Source: Levilactobacillus paucivorans (GTDB lineage Bacteria > Bacillota > Bacilli > Lactobacillales > Lactobacillaceae). From it: a DNA stretch of 64,000 nucleotides. The position numbers were made by a program, and so were the translations under genes. Location of the stretch: positions 1-64,000 of the forward strand of contig NZ_JQCA01000004.1 in NCBI RefSeq assembly GCF_001437125.1, given 5' to 3'. The notes under the pieces were generated by a model. The model was not told the origin of the DNA, did not search any database, and saw only the letters and a program-made list of their open reading frames with translations. This document shows positions 1 to 8,069 of this stretch, piece by piece (the stretch's first letter is position 1; the number at the start of each line of letters is the position of its first letter).

Positions 1-1188
1 TCTATACAATTCAGAAATCTTTTATGCATTTACACAAGATATTTTACGCTCTCGAAGCTTGCTAACTCAGGTAAGTCAGCTGACTACTTCTGGGCATACC
101 GTACGACTACTACCAACAAGGGTGCCGTTTACTACAAGGTAGTTTCTATGAACGGTAAGTACCGTGGTTACGTTTACGGCGGTAAGAAGAAGGGGACTTT
201 CGCCGGCGGTATCAAGAAGTCTTATACGACGAAGACTGCTGACATGCCTTCAACGACGACGATGTACTTCGCTAAACCAGGTACCCAAAACGTTACATGG
301 TCAGCTCCTCGTTACACCCAATACGGTGCTTCTGCTAAGGTTAGCGACACGACACCATACGCTACCGATGAATTAACGGTAACTAAGGCTGTTAAGAAGT
401 CTCGTGAAGGAACGCTCTACTACTACGTTAAGGACGCTAAGAACCCTTCAGTAGATGGTTACATCTACTACAAGGCTTTGACGGCTACTAAGCCATCTAC
501 TGTCTTCAACGACAAGACCGACGTTAAGGTTAACTTCAAGACGGCCGATGGTACTGACGTTAAGTCAACGACCTTGACCGGTTTGAAGGATGCTAAGGGC
601 GTTGTTTCTACCGCTACTGGCACCGACGTTACTGCCGATGCTAAGGGACAAATCACTGCGGTCGACTGGGCTAAGACTGCTTTGAAGGGTACTGGGTACA
701 CCTTCACAGCTACTGATACCATGAATGCCAGTGCTTTATCTAACATCAAGACTGGCGACACGGTTACCTTATACGTGGTTAAGAACCAAAACGCTGACAC
801 TAAGATCAACTTCTACGGTTACAAGGGCCAAGTTAGTGGTTCTGACGCTTTGACTGTTTACGGTGGCAAGACGGCTTCAGCTACGACTGTTGTCTTCCCT
901 TCAGTAGCTAATGCCTTCACTGGTACTGCAGACACTGCCTTCACTGCTAGTGATGTTGAAGCTTACTTGACTACTAACGGCTTGAAGACGCTTAACACGC
1001 CTTCATACGAAGTTAACGGCAAGCAAGTTTACACGCAATACACGTTCAAGAATGCCGAAGATGGAACTTACGGCAGTGCTAAGAACGCGCAAGTCTTCTA
1101 CACGTCAACTGTTAAGGAAGGCAAGTCCCCGGTTGATGCCGCTACGCCTGTTACACCAGCAACACCAAACACTAGCTACGTTGGCTAA
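1..1188 (+). CDS. S-layer protein, 5'-truncated fragment (L. brevis SlpA family)
   Basis: The frame is open from base 1, so the start lies outside the window or is missing. The product resembles L. brevis S-layer proteins, which form the crystalline outer coat. Visible hallmarks are the wall-binding repeats (SADYFWAY, GKYRGYVYGGK, SREGTLYYYV, GYIYYKAL) followed by a Thr/Ala-rich self-assembly half. From about base 46 the codon use is that of a very highly expressed gene. The first 45 bases are AT-rich, use rare codons (ATA, AGA, TTA), and translate to residues unlike any S-layer N-terminus; no signal peptide is visible. This suggests a rearrangement breakpoint near base 45, or a silent cassette. 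A strong terminator follows the stop. Family assignment is firm from recall of SlpA; whether the gene is expressed is unknown. Confidence 0.8.
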   Translation, partial: SIQFRNLLCIYTRYFTLSKLANSGKSADYFWAYRTTTTNKGAVYYKVVSMNGKYRGYVYGGKKKGTFAGGIKKSYTTKTADMPSTTTMYFAKPGTQNVTWSAPRYTQYGASAKVSDTTPYATDELTVTKAVKKSREGTLYYYVKDAKNPSVDGYIYYKALTATKPSTVFNDKTDVKVNFKTADGTDVKSTTLTGLKDAKGVVSTATGTDVTADAKGQITAVDWAKTALKGTGYTFTATDTMNASALSNIKTGDTVTLYVVKNQNADTKINFYGYKGQVSGSDALTVYGGKTASATTVVFPSVANAFTGTADTAFTASDVEAYLTTNGLKTLNTPSYEVNGKQVYTQYTFKNAEDGTYGSAKNAQVFYTSTVKEGKSPVDAATPVTPATPNTSYVG

Positions 1189-1210
1189 TCCTAACTAAAT
1201 CTAATCTAAA

Positions 1211-1244
1211 ATACCCTCACCGAATTTTTCGGTGAGGGTATTTT
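1211..1244 (+). terminator. Intrinsic terminator of the S-layer gene
   Basis: A 12-13 bp stem (TACCCTCACCGAA with its complement) and a short T loop are followed by TTTT. It lies 22 bases after the S-layer stop codon. Confidence 0.9.
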
Positions 1245-1424
1245 AGTACATATTCTGTTTTATCTCAGTGAGGGAATGTGACTTTAGGAAACCGGACAGA
1301 AAGTTATCAATTTTAGTTGGAAATCCATCAAAATATGGACCAAATTATTTATTAATATATAAATATAACTGACAACAATCAATCAAAATCAATTTTAATC
1401 CCCCTAAAGTCGTGTCTAAGCCCC

Positions 1425-2078
1425 CTACGCTCGAGACACTGGTAAGTTCTCCTGATAATCGGCTAACTGCTGGGAGATCGCCTGATAGAGGTCAGGAGCC
1501 ATTAAGAAGGGGGTGAGGTTGTCCGTGTGCAGGCGTGCATTGAGTTCGGCAATGACTTTGGTCGATGTTGGTATCCGGGCGGCCTCAATCTGCCAGTAGA
1601 TGATTGGGGCGACGCCATAGCGTTGGCTAGCGGCGGGGATTGACGCGCCGTCGAAGTCTTTGCGCAGGACCCGCAGAATATCGGCGTAGCTATTGCGGTC
1701 GGCCTTGTCGGTCATGCTGACGATCCCATAGCTTTGGGAGAAAGCCGTAGTGTCGGGCCAGTCGATCTCTTCGCCCAGGTCGGTGTTACGAAGTTCCTTG
1801 TTTTTACGGAGTCCTTCTTTGAAGAGCGTGGTGGTTAGGTCTGGGTCCATCTGGTACTCATCGAGCAGGTCAAGCGTGAGGCCGTAAGTCAATAGAATCA
1901 GCGCGAGACGGCTACGGCTGGGCCGGGGGAGTTTATCGTCCTCGAGGGCTTGCAGGTACCATTCGGGGATGTCGAGGTTACTGGCGACGAAGAACACGGG
2001 AACCCCATCTCCGGGAATCAGACGAATCAAGGTCAGCACTTTTCCTAATGAATTCACGATGTCTTGCGGTTCTTGCAT
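1425..2078 (-). CDS. Regulator-like protein with two XRE-type helix-turn-helix segments
   Basis: I do not recognise a named family. Residues 8-65 have the spacing of an XRE/Cro fold (L..L...R...G...FF....I...YL..LE....P). A second segment with the same pattern lies near residues 125-180 (ILRVLRKDFDG, YGVAPIIYWQIE, IPTSTKVIAEL). The protein is about 217 aa with no membrane segment, so a cytoplasmic DNA-binding role is inferred. An ATG at 2096 would put the Shine-Dalgarno sequence inside the gene. The ATG at 2078 has GGAGGG about 9 bases upstream and is preferred. It is convergent with the S-layer fragment and is transcribed alone. No target can be named. Confidence 0.6.
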   Translation of the reverse strand: MQEPQDIVNSLGKVLTLIRLIPGDGVPVFFVASNLDIPEWYLQALEDDKLPRPSRSRLALILLTYGLTLDLLDEYQMDPDLTTTLFKEGLRKNKELRNTDLGEEIDWPDTTAFSQSYGIVSMTDKADRNSYADILRVLRKDFDGASIPAASQRYGVAPIIYWQIEAARIPTSTKVIAELNARLHTDNLTPFLMAPDLYQAISQQLADYQENLPVSRA

Positions 2079-2374
2079 GATAGCCAATCCCTCCATTTTT
2101 GCTGAGTATACCAGGAGAATGCGAGAGTTGGGTGAAGATTGGGTGAGAAAACGGATTTAAATTGTATAAAATGGACTATAGTTCGTGTATAACCCGCATA
2201 ATAATTGTTGGTAGACATCGTTTAGACCGCTTTGTGTCAGTTATTACGTTGATATTTCTTTTTTTATACAAGCTGAGTATATATCTTGCTATCATTCGTG
2301 TTTCATGCCATTATGTACGTGGGTAGGGACCAACCCTGGTAAAGCATTTAAGAAGCCAAAATGACCATTGGAGC

Positions 2375-3181
2375 ATGCTATTGAAGAGTTCAACTCTTAG
2401 TCACATCAAGGGTCTTCGGCCCGAGATGAAACAACAGGTTCAAGAAACTGGCGTCCTAGATTTTACCAAGTTAAGACTTGAAGATGTGATTGATGAGTAT
2501 CCTGGTACCAGTAGTGATTTTGATTGGCCCAACATTATCTTTGTCAAGAACATGAGTACCACGCGGCAACAGCGCCAAGCCATCGTCTGGGTTAATGACC
2601 ATATCTTTAGAACGGATATGAGTCCTACCAAGGTAATTAACAAGGGACGCGCGGCTGCCGGGCATATGAAGCTTGATATGGCTATTGCGGCGAAGAAATA
2701 CCACCTGACGCAACCCTACCCAGTCGTTGTCGGCCGTTTCCTAATGGTCCCAACCGATAAACCTCAGAAGGGCGGTCACCATAGCTGGATCAATGGCCAC
2801 TTTGTTGACGAGATTAATTCATTTGGCGTCAAAGGGAAGGTCAGGATCCAGTTAGAGAATGGAATGGAGATGATTGTTTGCGATACCAAAGACAGACTAT
2901 GGACGCATATCAACGAGGCCCGGGACCTGTTCAAGGCCCAGTCACGCAGACAAGACTTCGCCGACAACCAGCATCATAACGACAAGCAGTTCGACTATGT
3001 CATGACTTCCGAGGAAGTCATAGCGGACCGGCTGGAGGAACATGTTGGGTTAGCCAAAGGTCTTTTGTCTAAGGTTGGCCTGGTTTTTCCAGACGAAGAG
3101 GTCGAAGAACTGGTCCGTCAAGTCCTCGATGGGGATACCCGTAAATACAGGTACGGGGACGAGCGCGACGTAGCGGAGTAA
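2375..3181 (+). CDS. comK: ComK-like competence transcription factor
   Basis: ComK activates DNA-uptake genes by binding AT-rich boxes. The central region (residues 80-190) follows the ComK layout: a GR..AG motif, then the KYHLTQPYPVVV and FLMVPT stretch, then a WI motif with HFV, then a strand pair ending in ENGMEM, then a helix with AR.LF. At 268 aa it is longer than Bacillus ComK (about 190 aa), with an extra charged C-terminal tail. The ATG at 2375 sits directly on GGAG (2370-2373). An in-frame TTG at 2381, 7 bases after that GGAG, may be the true start. The gene stands alone. Assignment rests on motif spacing, so moderate confidence. Confidence 0.6.
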   Translation: MLLKSSTLSHIKGLRPEMKQQVQETGVLDFTKLRLEDVIDEYPGTSSDFDWPNIIFVKNMSTTRQQRQAIVWVNDHIFRTDMSPTKVINKGRAAAGHMKLDMAIAAKKYHLTQPYPVVVGRFLMVPTDKPQKGGHHSWINGHFVDEINSFGVKGKVRIQLENGMEMIVCDTKDRLWTHINEARDLFKAQSRRQDFADNQHHNDKQFDYVMTSEEVIADRLEEHVGLAKGLLSKVGLVFPDEEVEELVRQVLDGDTRKYRYGDERDVAE

Positions 3182-3235
3182 CAGGTCTCAGCGACGCTGA
3201 CAATGCCGGTCATATTAGTTTGGTAATAAAGAAAT

Positions 3236-3264
3236 TTGGCTAAGATGTGATTTGTTTATAATAT
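3236..3264 (+). promoter_or_regulatory. SigA promoter for the MarR gene
   Basis: TTGGCT and TAATAT are separated by 17 bases. The predicted transcript would carry a leader of about 130 bases before the ATG at 3405. Confidence 0.6.
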
Positions 3265-3404
3265 AGTCAGTTATCTATGGTAGGATGTTTAGGGGCGGTA
3301 ACTTTAAGGGATTATGCTTTTTACCCATGAATCGCCAACTACCTATGACTATGTTAAGGACTACCGGTGCGGCATATCACCGGGTCACGAGGAGGAAGAG
3401 CATC

Positions 3405-3791
3405 ATGATGGAAGCCAACAAGTTGGCCGTGGACGTCGACCGGATTCACCAGTTGAATTCGCTCCTGCGTCCCTTTATCAAGCGACCGAGCAGTGGAGAT
3501 GCAATTACGTTTGAACAGTACCGGATTTTACATGAACTCGCGACGGAAAAGATCAGCACCAGCGAACTTTCCCGGCGGTTGAACGTCGGCCAATCAATGG
3601 TGTCGATTCAGATTAGCCGGTTGTTAAATGGTGGGTTCATTCAGGATGAAACGTTGCCAACCGATCGCCGCTACCATGTTTTTCAAATCACGGCCAGAGG
3701 TCGGAAGGTTGAAGAACACGTTAGTGATGTGCTGGTCGAAGAACTCCCAGAGCTCATGCGACAGATCGCTGGCGTTATTGACGCCGAATAA
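3405..3791 (+). CDS. MarR-family transcriptional regulator
   Basis: This is a 128-aa winged-helix regulator. The recognition helix region (STSELSRRLNVGQSMVSIQI) and the wing with the DRR motif (LPTDRRYHVFQIT) are clear. MarR proteins bind DNA as dimers and often release on binding small phenolic or lipid ligands; the ligand here cannot be told. The ATG at 3405 is preferred because GGAGGAAGAG lies about 5-8 bases upstream, although the frame stays open to 3285. No exporter gene is adjacent, unlike the other two MarR genes in this window. It is followed by repeat R1. Confidence 0.8.
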   Translation: MMEANKLAVDVDRIHQLNSLLRPFIKRPSSGDAITFEQYRILHELATEKISTSELSRRLNVGQSMVSIQISRLLNGGFIQDETLPTDRRYHVFQITARGRKVEEHVSDVLVEELPELMRQIAGVIDAE

Positions 3792-3883
3792 ACTACTCAA
3801 AAAAATCTCTGTTCCGCGCAGAGGGAGGTGCCGTTGCTGACACCTCTTTTATTTTGGTCTTGAGTTGGTGGTGGAAACTGCAC

Positions 3884-4068
3884 GCCTGCGGCTGACAGGG
3901 ATTCCGCCTGCTGTGGGGACGCTTCAGCCCTCTGGGCTTCTCGCTCGATTTGAAGCCCCGTAAGGGGCACGGGTCTTCAAAGTCGCCCATGGTGTAAGGC
4001 CGGGAAGGACCTAGCACCCGGCCTTACACCCTCGTCACGGCCGGCTCCACCCTGTCCTCCTCCGGCTA
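3884..4068 (+). repeat. Structured repeat R1 (type 2, + orientation)
   Basis: Member of the R family (see findings). The outer helix is short: GACAGGG at 3894-3900 pairs with CCCTGTC at 4050-4056. Inner hairpins are TTTGAAG (3949-3955) with CTTCAAA (3975-3981), enclosing CCCGT/ACGGG, and GGTGTAAGG (3991-3999) with CCTTACACC (4022-4030). The first internal hairpin is degenerate. It ends with the family flank TCCGGCTAA. It faces R2. Confidence 0.75.
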
Positions 4069-4182
4069 AGATTGACCGTAACCAAAACAATGTGGGCGGA
4101 GTCGTCCGTCACAGGAATGTCAGACACGTCATGTGAGGTCGTTGTGAACTGTGATGTAATCTTGCCAGCTTGTGCTCCCTAT

Positions 4183-4340
4183 CAGCCGTGAGGGGACCGG
4201 CTAGGGGGCTCAGCGGTGTCGTTGTTGTTAGTGGGGGTGATCTTCCGCCACTTACAACAAGGCCGGCTTTCGAGACCGCACTGTGGCTCGAAAACGTGCC
4301 CACTGCGTTCCAGCCCCCTAGCTGGTCCCCGGTAAGGCGA
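4183..4340 (-). repeat. Structured repeat R2 (type 1, - orientation)
   Basis: The outer helix joins 4192-4210 to 4312-4330 over 19 bp with one wobble. Read on the minus strand, the core is GGAACGCAGTGGGCACG ... CGACACCGCTGAGCC. The second internal helix is TTGTTGT/ACAACAA. Forms a convergent pair with R1, about 115 bases apart; nothing coding lies between them. Confidence 0.85.
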
Positions 4341-4434
4341 GAACTAAGCGCATTGTCGGCAGTCTTGGTCTGAACCAACCCAGAACATACGAAAAAGGGA
4401 ACGTGGCCGACGCCACATTCCCTTGCCTAACGTA

Positions 4435-4698
4435 CTATTCTGCTGCTTCTAAAGGTTCGTCTTCTTCGGGTTCATCCATTGGATTACCCTCAGCGTCGAC
4501 CAATTGAAGTTCTGTATGGCGAATCACAACGAGGTCGCCAAAGGAGTCGATTTTATCGGTTTCTTTCTTTGACAGTTGGTCTGGTTCAACCTTAACTATC
4601 GCAGAGTGTTCATACATCTTGGTAATGGTGCCGTAGAATGAATTTGAGAAGAGCTCGGTCTTTTCGCAAAAGACGCGATCGTTTTCATGTAATGCCAC
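4435..4698 (-). CDS. Small acidic protein, possible KOW/DUF2187-like fold
   Basis: An 87-aa cytoplasmic protein. The N-terminal 45 residues (a VFCEKTE strand, FYGTITKMYE, SAIVKVE) look like a small SH3/KOW-type beta barrel. The last 20 residues are very acidic. The start is GTG at 4698 with AAGGGGGA about 8 bases upstream. No function is known to me. It is followed on the same strand by the R1-R2 repeat pair. Confidence 0.65.
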   Translation of the reverse strand: MALHENDRVFCEKTELFSNSFYGTITKMYEHSAIVKVEPDQLSKKETDKIDSFGDLVVIRHTELQLVDAEGNPMDEPEEDEPLEAAE

Positions 4699-4833
4699 AG
4701 CAATCGTCCCCCTTAAAAGTAATTTATAAAAGAATAAAGGCTGCGGGCCTAAAAGTCAAGGCTTTTTGAAGAAATAATTTCAAAAAGTGAATTGTTTAGC
4801 ACCTTATTTAGTATGCCGTTAACTGAATAGAAC

Positions 4834-5442
4834 CTAGTGGCGCAACTGATCGATGCGTTCCTGAGTTGCCAAGGCATCTAATAGTTCGGTTTGTTTGGCA
4901 ACCTGGGCGGTGAAGTCTGTTAAGAAGGTCAATTCGAGGTCACCGAGCGGGCGCTGTTGTTGCGCGGCATCGAGCAAGGCGTCGACCTGACTGTGCAGGG
5001 CCTGGTTGGTGGCCAGGAGGTCACGGAAGGCCGGGGTGCCACTGAGACCCTCGGCAGCGGGGGCCACGGTCCGGGTGACTCGCTGAGGTGTCGTGGTGGG
5101 TTGCGTGGCCTTAGGCTGGCTCGTGGCAACCTTGACGGCCGGGGTAACGGTTGGGGCCGGCGTGTTGTCGGGTTCGCCATCGAAATAGTAGAAGACTTGC
5201 CGTGGCTTGCGGGCAGCCTTCTTGATCCGGTGGTCAACGGAAGGGGCCGCGGAGACGGCACCCATGACCGCAGAGTTGGCGTAGCCGAGGGCCACTAATT
5301 TTTGACGTAGGCTGACCGCTCTAATCCCGCGAATCCCGGGGAACTTTTCCTGGAAGACGACTTCCGTTTCTGCTGGATCTTGAAGCCAGCTGATAATCTG
5401 TTGGCGAATCTTTGCCGCCTGACTGTTTTTCGTGTTTGCCAT
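4834..5442 (-). CDS. Unrecognised 202-aa protein with a Pro/Thr-rich linker
   Basis: I do not recognise this family. Residues 1-75 are mixed helix with a possible winged-helix look (SLRQKLVALGYA). Residues 76-90 are basic (KKAARKPRQVFYYF). Residues 93-130 are a Pro/Thr/Ala linker. The C-terminal 70 residues are predicted helices with heptad-like leucines (LLATNQALHSQVDALL, KQTELLDALATQERI). No signal peptide or membrane segment is seen. Codon use matches neighbours. It sits between two short intergenic regions and is probably transcribed alone. Confidence 0.7.
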   Translation of the reverse strand: MANTKNSQAAKIRQQIISWLQDPAETEVVFQEKFPGIRGIRAVSLRQKLVALGYANSAVMGAVSAAPSVDHRIKKAARKPRQVFYYFDGEPDNTPAPTVTPAVKVATSQPKATQPTTTPQRVTRTVAPAAEGLSGTPAFRDLLATNQALHSQVDALLDAAQQQRPLGDLELTFLTDFTAQVAKQTELLDALATQERIDQLRH

Positions 5443-5633
5443 TGTAGGACATCCATGCGTGTAGTTATTGTTAAATAGTATAGTCTTTATTGGGTGAACC
5501 TGCTGGCGGGCCGTGGGCCATCGCTAAGCACTAGTCCCATTGAAGCATGTTTGCCCCGCACAGACAAGGGTCAGCTAAAATGAGAGGGCGATTGGGATTT
5601 CGCTCCTGACTGATCTTTTCAGGGTAAGTATGG

Positions 5634-5639
5634 TACAAT
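5634..5639 (+). promoter_or_regulatory. Extended -10 promoter of the 5.65 kb leader RNA
   Basis: TGGTACAAT fits an extended -10 element (TGn plus TACAAT, 5631-5639). Predicted start is near 5646. The -35 is poor, as expected for extended -10 promoters. Confidence 0.55.
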
Positions 5640-5645
5640 CGAAGT

Positions 5646-5837
5646 ACATAGAGGAATTATCTGGTGATGCCAAGCGTGTTCGACGTTTGGTAAGGCTGGC
5701 ATCACTGTGTACCCGGAGGTCGATCGAAGATTGCTGCTGGGCCGTGGTTGCCACCAGTCGTGCCACGGAGCTTCCCCACCGATTGACCACGTGTTGATAG
5801 CGGGAGGGGGTACCGGAGCACGACCCTTCCTTTTTTA
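5646..5837 (+). ncRNA. Candidate structured leader or attenuator RNA
   Basis: No ORF explains this stretch, but it is full of nested helices: GTGATGCCA (5664-5672) with TGGCATCAC (5697-5705); GTACCC (5709-5714) with GGGTAC (5808-5813); GGTCGATC (5718-5725) with GATTGACC (5781-5788); CCGTGG (5742-5747) with CCACGG (5763-5768). A terminator stem, GGAGGGGGT (5803-5811) with ACCCTTCC (5823-5830) followed by six Ts, uses the same bases as the GGGTAC arm, so the two folds exclude each other. This is how a riboswitch or attenuator works. The next gene is the unknown ORF at 5886. I do not recognise the class. Confidence 0.55.
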
Positions 5838-5885
5838 TTTTCTGCCAAATCGGATAATTTCCAATCAATTTAGGAGTGAACAATT

Positions 5886-6152
5886 TTGCACATTTTTAGA
5901 GATGAAAACGGGATTCGTCTGGTCGTTTCCCATCAGACCGGTCATTACGCTGCCCACTTTGCGACTTACGCCCCTGAACAGGAATTTATTAATTACACCT
6001 TGGAACGGGATAAGCACGGCCGTTATCATCTGAGCATTGATAAAACCAATTTAGTTGAGCTCGACTCACCGGTCTTCAAGAAGGAACTGGTTTTCGGTGA
6101 CTTGGGTGACAGCTTAACGCCACTTCAAGGCGTTACGTTAATGTTAATCTAA
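5886..6152 (+). CDS. Unrecognised 88-aa protein
   Basis: A small soluble protein with alternating strands (IRLVVSHQTGHYAAHF, INYTLERDKHGRYHLSI) and no signal peptide. I do not recognise the family. The start is TTG at 5886, with TAGGAG about 9 bases upstream; the next ATG is out of frame. It lies 50 bases behind the leader with a conditional terminator, which suggests that its transcription is regulated. Codon use is like its neighbours. Confidence 0.6.
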   Translation: MHIFRDENGIRLVVSHQTGHYAAHFATYAPEQEFINYTLERDKHGRYHLSIDKTNLVELDSPVFKKELVFGDLGDSLTPLQGVTLMLI

Positions 6153-6189
6153 GCGGAAGCGCTGCTGCTTTGGTCGTAACGCTTTTTTT
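6130..6189 (+). terminator. Terminator overlapping the stop of the 88-aa gene
   Basis: GCGTTAC (6130-6136) pairs with GTAACGC (6176-6182), followed by seven Ts. An inner AAGCG-rich hairpin adds to the stem. Confidence 0.6.
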
Positions 6190-6202
6190 GGTCAGTCGTT
6201 GC

Positions 6203-6370
6203 CAGCGGACGCCTTCCGGGAGGTCCCTGAGAGGGCTGGAACGTGGTGGACACGGTTTTGAGCCAAAGAGCGGTCTCAAAAGCCGGTCTTAGTCTAACCG
6301 GAGGAACCCGCTCCGCTAAGACTAACGACACCACTGAGCCCTCTCAGGAACCTCCCTTCAGGTCGACCTG
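6203..6370 (+). repeat. Structured repeat R3 (type 1, + orientation)
   Basis: The outer helix pairs 6218-6237 with 6337-6356 (20 bp, one mismatch). The core reads GGAACGTGGTGGACACG ... CGACACCACTGAGCC. The inner helices are TTTTGAG/CTCAAAA and TTAGTCT (6289-6295) with AGACTAA (6319-6325), the latter enclosing CGGAG/CTCCG. It is a single copy, with no convergent partner. Between it and the gene at 6588 I see only a small GGTCGA/TCGACC hairpin and AT-rich promoter sequence. Confidence 0.85.
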
Positions 6371-6587
6371 ACATCGACCACCACCGTCGGCCATTCTGTT
6401 GGTTCTAAATAGGCGACATGGAGCAAGTAATAATTGGTAAGCCATAAATAATTTTATACCGCGGCGTCAATTGGGGCCGTGGCGGTTTGGCTATTTTGGT
6501 CAGGAAGCCTTGAAACGTCTGACTTGCTTAATGTAACTATGAGTATTACAGTATAACCATAAACTAAAAAGAAACGAGGGTCTTCAT

Positions 6588-7229
6588 ATGACAAATGTCT
6601 TAATCTTAGGTGCCAACGGTCGCATTGCCCAGTTGGCTACCGAACAATTATTAGCCAATGATCGGAATCACTTAACGCTGTTCCTGCGTAACGCTAGCCG
6701 TTTGGCCGACGCCGCTGGTAGCCGGGTTAAGGTGGTTGATGGGGACGCCGACAACGAAGCCGACCTGAAGGCGGCCATGGCCGACACCGACATCGTTTAC
6801 GCCAACTTAGCTGGGGACAACATCGAAGACCAAGCCAAGACGGTTGTGGCGGCGATGGATGCCACTAACGTTAAGCGCCTGATCTGGATCTCCACGCTGG
6901 GAATCTACGATGAAGTGCCTGGCAAGTATGGAGAATTCAACCACAAGATGCTGGATGGCGGTTACCTCGAAACGTACAGTGCCGCGGCCAAGGTTATCGA
7001 AGGTTCCGACTTGGACTACACGATTATCCGGCCAGCTTGGTTGAGTAACCGCGATGAGATTGACTACGAAACCACTCAGAAGGGCGAACCCTTCAAGGGG
7101 ACCGAAGTTTCCCGGAAGAGTATTGCGGCTCTGGTTACCCAGCTGGTGGCCGATCCCACGCAATCGATTCACGCTTCACTGGGAGTTAACAAGCCCAACA
7201 CCGATGGCGACAAGCCAGTTTGGTACTAA
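6588..7229 (+). CDS. NAD(P)H-binding atypical short-chain reductase (NmrA-like)
   Basis: A 213-aa Rossmann-fold protein. The GANGRIAQ loop at residues 8-15 binds the dinucleotide. The order of strands, a D at the end of strand 2-3 (VVDGDADN), WISTLGIYDE and the YTIIRPAWLS stretch fit the NAD(P)H-binding SDR subgroup often annotated as oxidoreductase or epimerase. It lacks the YxxxK pair at the usual place, so catalysis is uncertain; many members act as redox sensors or quinone reductases. It is a single gene with SD AACGAGG, and its own terminator. Confidence 0.75.
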   Translation: MTNVLILGANGRIAQLATEQLLANDRNHLTLFLRNASRLADAAGSRVKVVDGDADNEADLKAAMADTDIVYANLAGDNIEDQAKTVVAAMDATNVKRLIWISTLGIYDEVPGKYGEFNHKMLDGGYLETYSAAAKVIEGSDLDYTIIRPAWLSNRDEIDYETTQKGEPFKGTEVSRKSIAALVTQLVADPTQSIHASLGVNKPNTDGDKPVWY

Positions 7230-7244
7230 AATTAGTTAATTTAG

Positions 7245-7270
7245 AAGCTCGTCTTTTGACGGGCTTTTTG
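7245..7270 (+). terminator. Terminator of the reductase-like gene
   Basis: AAGCTCGTC pairs with GACGGGCTT over nine positions including a wobble, followed by five Ts. Confidence 0.85.
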
Positions 7271-7378
7271 AATTAGTTCAAAAATAATTTCTTCCTATAA
7301 ACACCTGTTTACCGGCGTTCGTTCGATTAGGGCGGAAAAGATCGGGTCAAAAAGAGTGCAAAAGGCGCCAATTCGCGG

Positions 7379-7430
7379 TATAACTATGGTGTGCGCTGAG
7401 TATGGCGCACAAGCCAGAGACTTGTTTTTT
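7379..7430 (+). ncRNA. Possible very short hairpin RNA
   Basis: A TATAAC -10 at 7379-7384 is followed by a GTGCGC (7391-7396)/GCGCAC (7405-7410) hairpin and a CAAG/CTTG hairpin ending in seven Ts. No ORF is present. It could be the tail of another transcript instead. Confidence 0.3.
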
Positions 7431-7525
7431 ACTTAACTTGGAATCAATTTACTAAGCTATTCTGTGAAACTTTTCCTCCAAACAAGAACCCATGGATTTG
7501 CCTGGAATTGATTCATATGTTGTGT

Positions 7526-7565
7526 AACACCGTTGGCGGTCATGACCCGCTGGCGGTGTTTTTTT
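7526..7565 (+). terminator. Strong terminator before R4
   Basis: AACACCG (7526-7532) pairs with CGGTGTT (7554-7560) around an inner GCGG/CCGC stem, followed by seven Ts. No gene precedes it closely, so it may end an unseen small RNA from 7430-7526. Confidence 0.7.
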
Positions 7566-7574
7566 GTCTGCGGC

Positions 7575-7732
7575 AGCGCCTTCCGGGTGGTTCTGAGGAG
7601 GCTGGAACGTGGTGGCCACGATTTGAAGCCCAGGAGCAGGTCTTCAAACTCGGGCTTTCACTAGACTGGGAAGATCACCCAGCCAAGTGAAACGACACCA
7701 CTGAGCCTCCTCAGAACCACCCTGCAGGCTGA
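7575..7732 (+). repeat. Structured repeat R4 (type 1, + orientation)
   Basis: The outer helix is perfect over 19 bp (7585-7603 with 7704-7722). The core is GGAACGTGGTGG ... ACGACACCACTGAGCC. Inner helices are TTTGAAG/CTTCAAA and TTTCACT/AGTGAAA enclosing CTGGG/CCCAG. Its outer stem is identical to that of R6, 10 kb away, although the inner helices differ. Confidence 0.9.
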
Positions 7733-8034
7733 GACTTGCCGGAAGAAAACAAGCATCGCAGGTAAATATCGTGGATAATTGGTGGCGTTTTTGTAAAAGT
7801 TTGGTCGTGCTTCAATAAAAATTGTCGCTTGTTTTGGGACAATTTTCGTCGGAATTTCGACAACCAGTCGAGTTATGATTGGGTAGCCAATTTCATGCCT
7901 GGAGCGGTCCACTGAAATTGTCTTGTCAACAAGCTCTTAGCGCCGGTGTGACAGTGTTTACAGGTGAGCATTAAACTTGACTTTTTGGGGCTAAACTTGG
8001 TCAAAAATAAATTTGAAATTTGTTGTTATTTTTG

Positions 8035-8063
8035 TTGTAAACGCTTACAACACGTGATACTAT
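8035..8063 (+). promoter_or_regulatory. Promoter overlapped by a perfect cre (CcpA) site
   Basis: TTGTAA (8035-8040), a 17-base spacer and TACTAT (8058-8063, with an upstream TGa) make a SigA promoter. The perfect palindrome TTGTAAACGCTTACAA (8035-8050) matches the catabolite response element consensus and covers the -35 and half of the spacer. By known CcpA behaviour this position means repression on a preferred sugar. Confidence 0.8.
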
Positions 8064-8069
8064 AAAGGT

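Noticed and set aside
4957-5298. Long antisense ORFs over the 202-aa gene
   Set aside because: Their composition follows from the codon bias of the real gene on the other strand.
5803-5836. T-box-like sequence (GGTACCG before a terminator)
   Set aside because: The UGGN tRNA-contact bulge and the AGGGUGGNACCGCG consensus are not present, and the next gene is not amino-acid related.
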